Position numbers and translations under genes: made by a program. The notes under the pieces are model-generated. The model made no database searches. It was not told where the DNA came from and saw nothing but the letters and a program-made list of their open reading frames with translations. A stretch of DNA of 42,353 nucleotides from positions 1 through 42,353 of the forward strand of contig JANQJJ010000183.1 in assembly GCA_028281725.1 (NCBI GenBank), read 5' to 3'. Of the stretch, positions 25,208-35,100 are shown piece after piece. This stretch comes from Pirellulaceae bacterium (GTDB lineage Bacteria; Planctomycetota; Planctomycetia; Pirellulales; Pirellulaceae). Numbering within the stretch: position 1 is the stretch's first letter; each line of letters opens with the position of its first letter.

Positions 25208-26200
25208 ATGCATAAAGAACTCGTTGGAGAGCTTGACAGGGATTCCGAAGCAGCCGGTGCCAGGGCAGTCAGCGAGGGAGACCATGGCGGGATTTGCTCA
25301 GGATGTTTAGCTCTGGCTGAGCGGGTTGAGCGACTCGAAGAGGTGGTGGCACGTCAGGGGTTGCGCGTGTCCGTTCCGATTCTGGGAACGACCGCCTGTT
25401 ACTGGATTGTCATCGCGATTCATAGCATTTTATTCGCAATCATGACAGCCGGCGTCGAATCACTGGGCACCTTGATTTATGCGTTTTTAACCGGATCGAT
25501 CGGTAGCCTGACAGTCTGTCACGTCTTTGCAGTGCGATCGTTCACTCACAAATTGGTGCGAACGTTGCTTTCAGTCACAGTGGTTTCGCTGGCTGCCTCC
25601 ATTCCATTCGTCTTGCAGCTCGAAGGGGACTTTAGCGACCTATTTCTAATGTTACTGCTCTACCTCCCACCATGTATCTTTTCAGCCTGGTTTATGCTGA
25701 AAATTGTTGCGTGGACGCGAGGTTGGCGAATCGTCCCGCCGGGCAGTGATGGTACCAAACCGCCGATGAAGATCAGGGAGATCTTTGGCTTAACACTGAT
25801 TGTGGCCGTATACCTCGGCGCGTGTCGCGTTCTGATTGATTTTGAAGAGTTTGATTTCAGCGATGGCGACATACTCGTCATGCTTGCGTACATCGCAGTC
25901 GCATCGTTTTTTGGCGCCGTTCCAGCCGCCCTGTTGGCACGTGGAGTGTTGGTCGCCAGTCAGAAGATTCGAATTCGCTGGGCCGTAGCGTCTTTCATCC
26001 TTCTAACGACTACCATCATCTGCATGACGGCATTCTTTCTGGTCCAAAACGGAGATTCTGTCCAGCGGCAGCAATTGTTCATCTACGGTGCTTATGCCGT
26101 GTTCGCCGCCCTACTGTGCGCTCTCTCGCCAGTGATAACCTTCCTCTTGATGCGCTCTGCTGGCTATTATATTTTGTATCCTGGCTCGACGCGTCCCTGA
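25208..26200 (+). CDS. Integral membrane protein of unknown function
   Basis: 330 residues from ATG 25208, preferred because GGAG lies six bases upstream; an ATG at 25160 would add 16 residues. The N-terminus is soluble and carries CSGC followed by a short coiled coil (LAERVERLEEVVARQG). About eight hydrophobic segments follow, e.g. TACYWIVIAIHSILFAIM, LVRTLLSVTVVSLAASIPFV, LFLMLLLYLPPCIFSAWFML, ILVMLAYIAVASFFGAVPAA and LFIYGAYAVFAALLCALSPV, with short basic loops between. No transporter or enzyme motif was recognised. It stands 248 bp after rpoN and just before the next secreted protein gene. Confidence 0.7.
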   Translation: MHKELVGELDRDSEAAGARAVSEGDHGGICSGCLALAERVERLEEVVARQGLRVSVPILGTTACYWIVIAIHSILFAIMTAGVESLGTLIYAFLTGSIGSLTVCHVFAVRSFTHKLVRTLLSVTVVSLAASIPFVLQLEGDFSDLFLMLLLYLPPCIFSAWFMLKIVAWTRGWRIVPPGSDGTKPPMKIREIFGLTLIVAVYLGACRVLIDFEEFDFSDGDILVMLAYIAVASFFGAVPAALLARGVLVASQKIRIRWAVASFILLTTTIICMTAFFLVQNGDSVQRQQLFIYGAYAVFAALLCALSPVITFLLMRSAGYYILYPGSTRP

Positions 26201-26255
26201 CGCCGGTTTGACCGGCTGACGGTAGTCATTGAGACGACGCCCCTTTTGGAGGCCG

Positions 26256-28424
26256 ATGGTGAGCGCGATGAGGAACTCGACAGACGGACTTGAGCCCAGT
26301 TCGAGTTTAACGTTCCGCTCGTGCAGGCTATTTCTTGTGAGCCTCGGTCTGTTGCTGTTTGCCTTGCCTGGCACGGCGAGTTCGCAAGAAGACGTCGCCG
26401 AGCGAGATAACGCGTCGGGCGAATCAGAAGGCGCAGAGACGCTGGCACCCCACCGCGCTGCCCAGGCTGATTTGGCGTTATTGATCGCCTGGTTTGACAC
26501 ACTCGGATTTCCGGAACTAGGCGAACGCCGCATTATCTGGTGGCATCGTCCGCGAGCTGGCGGTCAGCTTGGTTCTCCGCGCGAATTTGGCATTGTCCTG
26601 TCGGAAGAACAGGATGAGATCGAATACCTGTCCCTCGATTTGGTGAGGGTACGAGAGAAAGTAGAGGCGCCCGTCGGTAGCGAGCAAAGTGAGATTTACA
26701 CCGATGTAGATCTGGAGGCGGCTTCGTTTCTTGTTCTCAAATCTCTGAGGCACTGGAAGAAGGAAACCCGTCATCAAGATGTTAACGTTCGGCGCCGGCG
26801 ACCGCCTACCATCAGCAGTACCTATCTCCATGCCTTTGTGCTTGCTCGGCTCGCCGATTTGCAAGGTAATGAGCAACTGACTGGTAAACTCGCCGTGGAG
26901 TTGTTCTCTGACAACGGCCAGGTCGATTCTCCTCGAGTACTGCAAGCCAAAAGGTGGATGGTCGATACGATCTCAGCCAGAGCACTGGAGTCCTATTTTG
27001 TAGATCTTGGCGACCCCAAGATCTCTCGCCAAATGGTTCTGGAGAATATTCAATCGTTTGACCTCTCGCGCACCCCCAAGGCGGCCAGAAAGGTGAATGA
27101 GGCGATCGAGATGCTCAAGAAGATGGTTGCCGAAGACCGTGACCATCATCCGGTCGACTTGTCCGATCCAAACTTGCCTACCGAGCAGCGCGTTGCCGAG
27201 TTGATATTTCAACTTCGTGACCAGACGGGGAGGATGCCCGAGCAGGGTTACGCGGATCCATTTTCGGACGCCCGCGGTTCCGATAGTCCAGCAAGCCAGT
27301 TGGTCGTACTGGGGCTGGACGCTGTGCCGCAATTGATCGAGGCGGTCTCTGATCGTCGGCTTACCAGGTGCCTTACCGCCTCACCAAAAGCCAGGAAACT
27401 GCCGGCGAGTGCATTGGTGGATCCAGTCAGCGTGCTGACGGTTGGAGATTGTGCTGTTTACATTTTGTCAGAGATTTCTGGACACCCATTTCATCGGAAG
27501 CTTGGCCTAGACGTCAACGCGCGTCGAGGCGATTTCGGACTTCTAGATCCTTTGGGGAGGAACGCGGACATCACTAACTGGTGGGGCAACTTGCAATACC
27601 ACATCCGAGCATTGGAGGCCAAGGACTCGTGGGGTCTTTACGAAGTGGCGGAGAGACTGATCGCGAAGCAGCCGAATTACGCAAGCGTCCTGGTAGAGAA
27701 GAGACTCAACGAAGTCAACGGTGAGGCGGGATTCGACGTCATCTCGCTCTTCTGTGCCCGCGCACATCCAGACGACATCCCCTTCCTGCAACGTCAACTG
27801 CATTCATCTGAAAGGCTTTCTGTTCAGGCGGGCGCGGCGTACGGTTTGTTTCAAAGAGGTCACGAAAATGTCGTCCAGGAGATGATCAACCGTTGGGAGA
27901 GCCTGCTGAGTGAGCCGGAACTGTTGGCAGCGCAACTTGACTCGGCGGATGATCCCAAGGGGCTGGAGCACTTGTGCGGCTTTTTGGTTGACTGCGATCG
28001 AGTCGAGGCCATGGAAGTGATCGCTAGAAGTCTCAAGTCGCTGCCGCCGGAGTTTCGGATTATGGTCTTAGCCCAAGTACAGCAGGCATTTGGACGGGAG
28101 GTTGGAACGTGGTATGCAGCAAAAGAACCCAAATCACGACCAGTACGCGAGGCCGCTACGCTCCTGCTTTTTAACTCACTTAGCGATCGAGGCCATCGTG
28201 AAACGGATTTGCCTGGAAAAGCTGAGGAGGATCATCTCCTGCTTAATCCGCGAGTATGCGACTTTGCAGCGCGATATCTCGCAGGTCAGTTTTTTCCGGA
28301 CCGCTTTGAGATTGACCTCGGAAATCCTGTTTCAGAAACGGATCTCACGATCGAAAAACTTAGGCAGGCGATGGTCGATTCGGGATGGGGTGGCTCGACT
28401 TCCGGTGTCGGCCGGCTCGAGTAA
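26256..28424 (+). CDS. Large secreted protein of unknown function with helical repeat-like regions
   Basis: About 722 residues. The start is uncertain: GGAGG at 26248-26252 lies 3 bp before ATG 26256 and 6 bp before GTG 26259, and ATG 26268 is also possible. A signal peptide (RLFLVSLGLLLFALPGTASS) follows. After an acidic linker come mixed alpha-helical stretches with scattered Ala/Leu repeats, for example PDDIPFLQRQLHSSERLSVQAGAAYGLFQRGHENVVQEMINRW around residues 505-550, which resemble HEAT-type alpha solenoid units. No catalytic motif was seen. I do not recognise the family. It is followed, convergently, by the propeptide-like gene, 155 bp away. Confidence 0.65.
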   Translation: MVSAMRNSTDGLEPSSSLTFRSCRLFLVSLGLLLFALPGTASSQEDVAERDNASGESEGAETLAPHRAAQADLALLIAWFDTLGFPELGERRIIWWHRPRAGGQLGSPREFGIVLSEEQDEIEYLSLDLVRVREKVEAPVGSEQSEIYTDVDLEAASFLVLKSLRHWKKETRHQDVNVRRRRPPTISSTYLHAFVLARLADLQGNEQLTGKLAVELFSDNGQVDSPRVLQAKRWMVDTISARALESYFVDLGDPKISRQMVLENIQSFDLSRTPKAARKVNEAIEMLKKMVAEDRDHHPVDLSDPNLPTEQRVAELIFQLRDQTGRMPEQGYADPFSDARGSDSPASQLVVLGLDAVPQLIEAVSDRRLTRCLTASPKARKLPASALVDPVSVLTVGDCAVYILSEISGHPFHRKLGLDVNARRGDFGLLDPLGRNADITNWWGNLQYHIRALEAKDSWGLYEVAERLIAKQPNYASVLVEKRLNEVNGEAGFDVISLFCARAHPDDIPFLQRQLHSSERLSVQAGAAYGLFQRGHENVVQEMINRWESLLSEPELLAAQLDSADDPKGLEHLCGFLVDCDRVEAMEVIARSLKSLPPEFRIMVLAQVQQAFGREVGTWYAAKEPKSRPVREAATLLLFNSLSDRGHRETDLPGKAEEDHLLLNPRVCDFAARYLAGQFFPDRFEIDLGNPVSETDLTIEKLRQAMVDSGWGGSTSGVGRLE

Positions 28425-28579
28425 CTCCACCAGCACCGGATGCATGATCCCTACGAAACCAAGGCGAGCCAGCCGGTTTGCTGAGGCGGGTGTTTGATAC
28501 AGAAATGTCGACCGCTCCAGAATCCGCGGCGATGTACTGTTTGAGCTGCGGAGCCGGCACCGGAGCCAGTGGAGCGAAA

Positions 28580-29164
28580 CTACGGTTGCTGGGAGACTGG
28601 CTTGAGATCTTCGGGCGAAATGGAGACTGTCTGGTTAATCTCAACGAAGCGAACACCATCCGCATTACGCAAGCTTTCCAATGCGGATGTTTGAAATTTT
28701 GCGGTGGGTATCACCACGAGATACTTGCCTGTCCGATAATCGTCCTGAATTCGTAGACCGAGTTTCGCCGACGTTCTTTTTACCTCTTCAACCTTGGCCA
28801 GCTCGTATCCAACGAAGTATTGGGACACGGTCACCCGGCGGATATCACCTTCGACTTCGCATAGAATCTGATTGGGCCCGGTTCGTTTCAAAGATCCTTT
28901 CAATTCTACTAGCTGGTTCACCAAGGAAGCCATAGATTGTGGCTCGTGCACTCGAGAGATATCGAGCTCGACCAGGAGACCACGGGATCGAATCGTATAG
29001 CGAATCTCGGCCTGTTGTTGACTTGGGGGCTGCTTACTCTGCTGGAGAACACCCTTGATGCGAACCTGGAACTGGTCGAAGTCGGTCAAATCTGGTTCCG
29101 CGGCGCTAGCCCCCGCCAGTAATGTCATCAGGGCCAACAGCGGGAGCAGGGGTGTACGAACCAT
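28580..29164 (-). CDS. Small secreted protein with C-terminal subtilase-propeptide-like (I9-like) region
   Basis: 194 residues from the ATG at 29164, preferred because GGAG lies nine bases upstream; an ATG at 29179 adds five residues. A signal peptide (LLPLLALMTLLAGASA) comes first, then about 90 residues of unknown beta-rich sequence (EIRYTIRSRGLLVELDI). From about residue 114 the sequence parallels the propeptide of the subtilase encoded immediately upstream: DYRTGKYL against DYEPGSYL, and 30 residues later VRFVEINQTVSI against VRFVEPNYVVSI. Such I9-like domains fold and inhibit subtilases. A stand-alone inhibitor, chaperone or decoy for that protease is inferred. No protease domain is present. 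It lies 191 bp downstream of the subtilase gene, behind a possible terminator. Confidence 0.72.
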   Translation of the reverse strand: MVRTPLLPLLALMTLLAGASAAEPDLTDFDQFQVRIKGVLQQSKQPPSQQQAEIRYTIRSRGLLVELDISRVHEPQSMASLVNQLVELKGSLKRTGPNQILCEVEGDIRRVTVSQYFVGYELAKVEEVKRTSAKLGLRIQDDYRTGKYLVVIPTAKFQTSALESLRNADGVRFVEINQTVSISPEDLKPVSQQP

Positions 29165-29247
29165 CGTTCTAGTCTCCATGCGTCTGATCCGAGTCTTGGG
29201 CCGTGGAATGCATCGGCATCTGATATCATTCGGCCGGTGTCCTCAGT

Positions 29248-29324
29248 CGTCAAGCAAAAAAACGTCAAGCAAAAAAACGCGGTACGCGGCGCCCGGTGAC
29301 AACGCCGAGTGCAGGGACTCGGCG
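29248..29324 (-). terminator. Possible terminator region with hairpin and duplicated A-rich 15-mer
   Basis: Reading on the minus strand after the subtilase stop: a perfect 8-bp stem (29303-29310 with 29317-29324; CGCCGAGT/ACTCGGCG, 6-base loop), then a small CGCG-TAC-CGCG stem, then T7, and again T7. The two T-runs come from a 15-bp unit (CGTCAAGCAAAAAAA on the plus strand) repeated exactly at 29248-29262 and 29263-29277. The CGCG stem followed by T7 is the more terminator-like element. Confidence 0.5.
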
Positions 29325-29355
29325 CTGTGTGCCCCAATGGGAAGTGGACGGCAGG

Positions 29356-31173
29356 TTACTCGCCGTTTCTCAGTTTACCTAGAGCGCCTGATCGTAACTG
29401 ACTCAATCCCGCCTCGTTGATCGTCAACTCGTCGGCGCGCAGGGTGTTGCAGAACCAAGCGAATGGGATGGTCGAATCATCGGCAGGCCGCACATAGACC
29501 CGATAGTAGCCGACATCTCCAATCGTCTTTTCAGTCAGTAGGAAATCGAATGGGGCATTTGGATAGTCTTCCCGATAGATCCAGCCGTGGTATCCATCGG
29601 GTGTTTCCCCTTCACCGACATACTGCAGGTTGCTTTGATATGCGGAACCAAAGAGCACGTACATTGCCGAGCCGCTGTCACCGTTGACCGCGAAGCCGCC
29701 GCCGAGGTTGTCGTTGGACCCGGCGTAAACAAAGGGGCCAACGTTGATCGAGGGGGCTCCATCTTTCAAAAACGAGATATCGAGCGTGCCAGCTGTTAGA
29801 CACTTGCCGGTCAGTGCCGGCAGCAAACGGACCTGGTCCAGTACCAGTTGCTTGATCTGGCTGGGCAATTTGCTCTCATGCGCAGGCGAGGCCCAGGCCA
29901 GTGCGATGGCGCCGGCAACGTGTGGGGTCGCCATCGACGTTCCCGCAAAGGCTGAGTACCCGTCCTGCAGTCCGTCTTGCGTATCTTGACTTACCGGGAC
30001 CGTGCTCAGGATATCATCCTCCCGATTCCCTTCGAGCGTCCCGCCCGGTGCTGCCAGATCAACCGATTCTGCACCAAAATTGCTAAACCACGAAAGCTCT
30101 TCGCGGCGATTGATGGAGGCTACTGAGATTACATTTTCGTTGTCGTAGCTGGCAGGGAAGCTGGGAGTGGCATCATTGTCACTTGAGGCGTTGCCCGCGG
30201 CGGCGACAAATAGAATGCCGGAATTCTCCGCTCGGGTAATGGCTTCCCGCAATGCAACGGACGCACCTCCGCCTCCCCAACTATTACTCAGCACGCGGAT
30301 GTTCACACCACTTTGCTTTTGGGCAATCGCGTAGTCGATACACCGAATCGCGTCGTTGGTGGTTCCGGATCCGCTCGCTCTTAGGAACTTCAGCGCCATG
30401 ATCTTGATGTTCCAATTGACGCCGGCCACGCCCAGCACATTGTCGCCAACGGCACCGATCGTACCGGCGCAGTGGCTTCCGTGTGAGTTGTCGTCCATCG
30501 GATCGCCCGACCCAACCCCGCCATCGAATTTCGCGCCATAGACGTCATCGACAATTCCGTTGTTGTCATTGTCCACATGGTCACCAGGTGTTTCGTTGAC
30601 ATTGATCCACATGTTGTCCGCCAAGTCTTCGTGGGTGTAGTCGACACCGGTATCGATGACTCCCACCACGATGTCACTGCTGGTGTTGGTTTCCCAGGCA
30701 TCCGGGGCGCGCACGTTGGCCATGCCCCACAGCTTATCGTAGAGTGCGTCGTTTGGCGTTTTCCCAGTGGCTTGTATGGCCGTGCGGGGAACGACATTGG
30801 CCGGGGCCGGTTGTGGCGGCCCGGCCGGCTCCGGAATGCTGACCACGTAGTTGGGCTCAACAAAGCGAACCATGGCTTTGGCTGCGATGTTGCTGGCGCT
30901 GACAGCCACCGCTTGAACGGACGGCTTCGCCTTGCAACGCAGGTAGCTTCCAGGCTCATAGTCTTCCAGGACTTCAAATCCCGACTGATCAGCCGCGGCA
31001 CGCGCTTCGGCGGCTTGCCCGGGCTGGTAAACAATCAGGACTTCGGCGTTCTGTGCGTATTCGGCAGGCGAACCGACCAGTTTTCGTTGGCTAGGTGATT
31101 TCGCTGTTGTCGGTTCCGCCACGACCAACGATAGTAGCGCGACCAGGCAACCCAAGGCAAATCGTCTCAACAT
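29356..31173 (-). CDS. Secreted subtilisin-like serine protease (peptidase S8)
   Basis: 605 residues with a clean GGGAG seven bases before the ATG at 31173. Signal peptide 1-24, then an I9-like propeptide (about 44-113, LIVYQPGQAAEARAAA to VRFVEPNYVVSIPE) and a Pro-rich linker. The catalytic triad is intact: D174 in VIDTGVDYTHED, H231 in NSHGSHCAGTIG and S413 in FAGTSMATPHVAG, with the oxyanion Asn in VLSNSWGGGG. The Asp-rich calcium-type segment NDNNGIVDDVYGA is typical of fervidolysin-like subtilases. A C-terminal domain of about 130 residues, rich in Gly/Asp/Tyr and beta strands (FVYAGSNDNLGGGFAVNG), may bind substrate or the cell surface. The adjacent downstream gene encodes a propeptide-like protein. 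Confidence 0.95.
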   Translation of the reverse strand: MLRRFALGCLVALLSLVVAEPTTAKSPSQRKLVGSPAEYAQNAEVLIVYQPGQAAEARAAADQSGFEVLEDYEPGSYLRCKAKPSVQAVAVSASNIAAKAMVRFVEPNYVVSIPEPAGPPQPAPANVVPRTAIQATGKTPNDALYDKLWGMANVRAPDAWETNTSSDIVVGVIDTGVDYTHEDLADNMWINVNETPGDHVDNDNNGIVDDVYGAKFDGGVGSGDPMDDNSHGSHCAGTIGAVGDNVLGVAGVNWNIKIMALKFLRASGSGTTNDAIRCIDYAIAQKQSGVNIRVLSNSWGGGGASVALREAITRAENSGILFVAAAGNASSDNDATPSFPASYDNENVISVASINRREELSWFSNFGAESVDLAAPGGTLEGNREDDILSTVPVSQDTQDGLQDGYSAFAGTSMATPHVAGAIALAWASPAHESKLPSQIKQLVLDQVRLLPALTGKCLTAGTLDISFLKDGAPSINVGPFVYAGSNDNLGGGFAVNGDSGSAMYVLFGSAYQSNLQYVGEGETPDGYHGWIYREDYPNAPFDFLLTEKTIGDVGYYRVYVRPADDSTIPFAWFCNTLRADELTINEAGLSQLRSGALGKLRNGE

Positions 31174-31554
31174 TTAGCTGCTCCCGTAGATTGAAATAGA
31201 TGTTCGTTAGGGCTCCAAAAAGCTGACCTCAGACTTTCCAATGCGTCTGGATCAGTCGCCAATCAACGACTTCGCAATCGCCGTACTCCAGCGCGGATGG
31301 TAGACCGCATCGGGTATGGGGGCTCGCGAAGTCTCGGTGCATCCACGTCCAACAAACCGAGGACGTAAACGAGCAGGCCGGGCGCGTTCGACGCGTTTTC
31401 GGCTGCCAATGGGTCTAACGGACGGGTCTAACAAACAGGCGCTGTAGGAGCAGCAGGAGAGGGTCGCGTTGAGCGCGGAGCTAGGCGGAACGCTTGCTGC
31501 TAGAATGGGGCTTCGCTGACTGACATCCAGAAGAGTGCTCGTGGGGTAAAAGGC
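31174..31554. other. Divergent promoter region between the subtilase and the sigma-factor gene
   Basis: 381 bp without a gene. A 9-bp direct repeat GGGTCTAAC occurs at 31411-31419 and 31424-31432, about 125 bp before the sigma-factor start. TCTAA-like elements can serve as ECF -10 boxes, but no matching -35 box was found at the right spacing. Nothing else is supported. Confidence 0.45.
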
Positions 31555-32166
31555 ATGTTAGACCCGATCGTTAAAGAGGTTGATGAAACGGTTAGCTCCG
31601 TTGCTACCAGCCTACTCAGCCGTGCTAGAAAGAACGACCAGCAATCGTGGACGCTGCTAGTCGAATTCCACGCGCCGCTGGTGTACCGCTGGTGCCGCAG
31701 TCGCGGATTGAATTCGGACGATACCCTGGATGTCGGCCAGGAAGTATTTGCAGCGGTCGCCAAAAACCTCGATCGGTTCGAGCGAGAGGACGCTCGCAGT
31801 ACTTTTCGCGGCTGGCTACGAAGCATTACCGAAAACAAGATTCGCGATCACTGGAGACGCAACAATCGCGAACCGATTGCACTGCGGAGCGATGAATCCC
31901 TGGGAACCTTGCCTGGAGAGGCGGACGCAAGCGAGTCGCTCGGTCCGGAGGTCAAGACCGTGTTCCTTCAGATTCTCGAGTTTGCCAAGCATGAGATAAG
32001 CCAACAACATTGGGACGTATTCTGGGATCTGGTGGTGGAGGAGCAAGCGCCCGCGGACGTTGCGGAAAAGTTCCAACTGCAGAGGCACAACGTCTACATG
32101 ATCAAATCAAGGGTGTTGCGTCTGCTACGGTCCATCTCGACGGAAAAGGGGGAGACGGAGGAATGA
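31555..32166 (+). CDS. ECF-type RNA polymerase sigma factor
   Basis: 203 residues. Sigma region 2 is clear: LLVEFHAPLVYRWCRSRGL, then DTLDVGQEVFAAVAKNLDRF, then FRGWLRSITENKIRDHWRR, the -10-melting and core-binding helices. Region 4 reads HWDVFWDLVVEEQAPADVAEKFQLQRHNVYMIKSRVLRLLRSI, a helix-turn-helix for -35 recognition. The stop TGA at 32164-32166 overlaps the ATG of the kinase gene (ATGA). Translational coupling to a kinase that carries its own zinc-binding anti-sigma-like motif suggests the two form one regulatory unit, in which the kinase controls the sigma factor. Its target promoters are not known. Confidence 0.92.
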   Translation: MLDPIVKEVDETVSSVATSLLSRARKNDQQSWTLLVEFHAPLVYRWCRSRGLNSDDTLDVGQEVFAAVAKNLDRFEREDARSTFRGWLRSITENKIRDHWRRNNREPIALRSDESLGTLPGEADASESLGPEVKTVFLQILEFAKHEISQQHWDVFWDLVVEEQAPADVAEKFQLQRHNVYMIKSRVLRLLRSISTEKGETEE

Positions 32167-35100
32167 GCTGGAGCGTCGCGTTGACTCGGGATGACGCATG
32201 TCCGGCAGTTAGCGTGCTGACAGAATTCAGCTTGGGACGCCTCAGTGAAGACGAGATCGGACTCGTCGGAAGCCACCTTGAGCATTGTTCGGCTTGCTTA
32301 TCCACCCTAGACACCCTGAATTCCCTCCGCATTGCTGACGACTCCTGGATGATGTCTCGCTCCTACCTACTAGAACCTGCCTTGGCGGATTTGAAAGCTC
32401 GTGCTCGATCGTTGGTACCGGAGCATTCTGCGGGGACCGATACCGCGCCGATACCGTTGCGCATCGGCGACTACGAACTGCTGGAGCGAATCGGATGGGG
32501 TGGATTCTCGACGGTGTTCTCTGCCAGGGATCTTCGTAGCGGCAAGATCGTCGCCGTGAAGGTACTCTGTGATGAAGTCCGCACTCAGGCCTATCCAGAC
32601 GAGGCGAAAGCACTTCAGGCGCTCAGCCACCCGTCGATCGTATCCGTCTTCGATTGTGATACCTACGCACCCAATCGATGGTTCGTCGCGATGGAGTACA
32701 TCGAAGGCGAGTCGCTTCGCGATTCGATTCGCGCCGGGCGTTTTGATGCCTTAGAGGCTTCACTGCTCGTTGCCAAAGTGGCCAGGGCGTTGCACCACGC
32801 CCACACGCGCGGCTTCGTGCATCGGGATGTCAAACCGGAGAACATTCTCGTCGATCGGATCGGGCAGCCCCGGGTGACCGATTTTGGTCTAGCCGTTCAT
32901 GATGACCATCAGTGGGATCATCGTGGCCAGATTGCCGGAACACGGCCCTATATGTCACCCGAACAGGTTCGGAGGGAATCGCATCGGTTGGATGGACGCA
33001 CCGACGTTTGGGCGTTAGGCGTAACCTACTACGAGTTGCTTACCGGACAACGCCCGTTTCGTGGCTCCAACAAGCGGCAACTGGTTGACGAAATCTTGCA
33101 TCGACAACCGAAACCGCCCAGACAGATTCGAGACTCCCTACCCGTCGAACTAGAGAGAATCTGCTTGCGATGCTTGTCCAAGGCGATGACAGATCGGTAT
33201 AGCACGGCACTGGATTTGGCCGCTGACTTGGAATCGTATCACGACAAGGACGCGGTGGCATTCCCGCCAGAGAACGAGCGCTCGGCCATCGTTCCCAAGG
33301 GGCTCTGCAGTTTCGAACGTCATGACTCCGATTTCTTCCTTCCTCTACTTCCCGGTCCACGAGACCGTCACGGCATTCCTGAGACGGTTCGCTTCTGGAA
33401 GACTCGCATCGAAGAGCGGACTCGGCATCAAACCTTCAGTGTCGGACTGCTTTACGGGCCGTCTGGTTGCGGGAAGTCATCATTTGTCAAAGCTGGGCTG
33501 TTGCCCCACCTGGACCGGCGAGTCCATTGTGTTTATCTGGAAGCGACTCAGGCCGGCTCCGAGGAGCGGCTTTTGTCGGCGCTGGCGAACGAGTTTCCAC
33601 AAGTGAGCCCAGACGGTTCGTTGCAAGATGCCATGCTCGCGCTTCGGCAGCGTGAGACGGAGGCTCCTAAAGTGCTGGTCGTCATCGATCAGTTCGAGCA
33701 CTGCCTTCATGCCTGGGACCAGCACAGCAACACGCCGCTGATCGATGCCTTGCGGCAATGTGATGGCGCATTGCTCCAATGCCTGCTCATTGTTCGCGAC
33801 GACTTCTGGATGGGAATTACCAGTTTCCTGCGGAGGATCGACGTGCAGCAGACTGAGGGCTTCAACGTCGCGGCAGTACCTCTGTTCTCGATTCCACATG
33901 CGAAGGAGGTATTGGTCGAATTCGGCCGTGCTTACGGCCGAATTTCTTCGGATGTCCCTACCGTAGCCCAGCAAGCGTTCGTCGCGAGATCAATCGACTT
34001 GCTCAGTGAGGGTGGGCAAGTCGTCTGTTTGCGCATGGCACTCTTTGCTCAAATGATGAAGGATCGGCCTTGGGTACCGTCCACGCTCCGAGCAGTAGGC
34101 GGGCTGGAGGGGCTGGGCGTCAAATTCCTGGAGGAGTCGATCAACGCGCCTACGGCGCCGCGGAGTACTCGCATTCACGCTCAAGCAATCGCTCGCGTCC
34201 TGCGCGTCCTGCTGCCTGACGCGGGTAACACGATCCGTGGGGCCTCAAAAAGTCGGCACGAATTACTGCGGGCTTCGGGCTACGCCCATCGGCCAGACGA
34301 TTTCTGCGCGTTGCTGAGAATTCTCGACAACGAATTGCGTCTGATCACGCCGGTCGCCGAAGAGGGCACCGACACGGAAAAGCCGCCTTCGGCAAAGTAT
34401 CAACTCTCGCATGACTACCTGGTGGCCTCTCTACGGACTTGGCTCCATCTGAGAGATGAGACGACCCTACGAGGACGGGCAACCATCCGGCTGAAGAATC
34501 GCGAGCGGAATTGGCGGCTGAGTTCGGAAAAACGTCAACTGCCCGATTTCTGGGAAACGTTGGACATCTGGCTACTGTCGGACTGGAAAAGTTGGACGGG
34601 GAATGAGTCGCGCATGATGCGTCGGGCCACTTGGCACCATGCCGTCCGTGGTATCACCTTGGTCGTCCCTACGTTGTTGCTGCTGCTGGCGACGATGGCC
34701 TGGTTCGATCTGACCCGCCGAGTCTCCAGATTGCAGGAGGCAAAACCCGATGCGGTTGCCGACGCAATCCAGTCGCTCCGCGTTTATCGTCCGCTGGCCA
34801 TCCCCTATTTGCGAACGCGGATGGGGGATTCCAGTTTGGGGACGCAGACGAGACTCCGCGCAGCGCTGGCACTTTCCAAGCTAGGGTCCTCCGAGTCGGA
34901 CGAGATTCTTCAACACGCCGAACATGCGTCGCCAGAAGAAATCAGGCTTGCCGTGGAGCTGTTAAAAAGCGATCCCCAGGCGGCCCTTCGACTGCAGCAG
35001 TTTTACGCCACGACGCAGCAGGCTTCCGGGAGCAACGGAGACACGCTTGTTTTCGCCGCGCTGATGGCTATCAACCTGGGAGACGGCGCGCTATCAGTCG

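Noticed and set aside
31411..31432. Repeated GGGTCTAAC as a double ECF promoter
   Set aside because: TCTAA could be a -10 element, but no AAC-type -35 element is found at the right distance.
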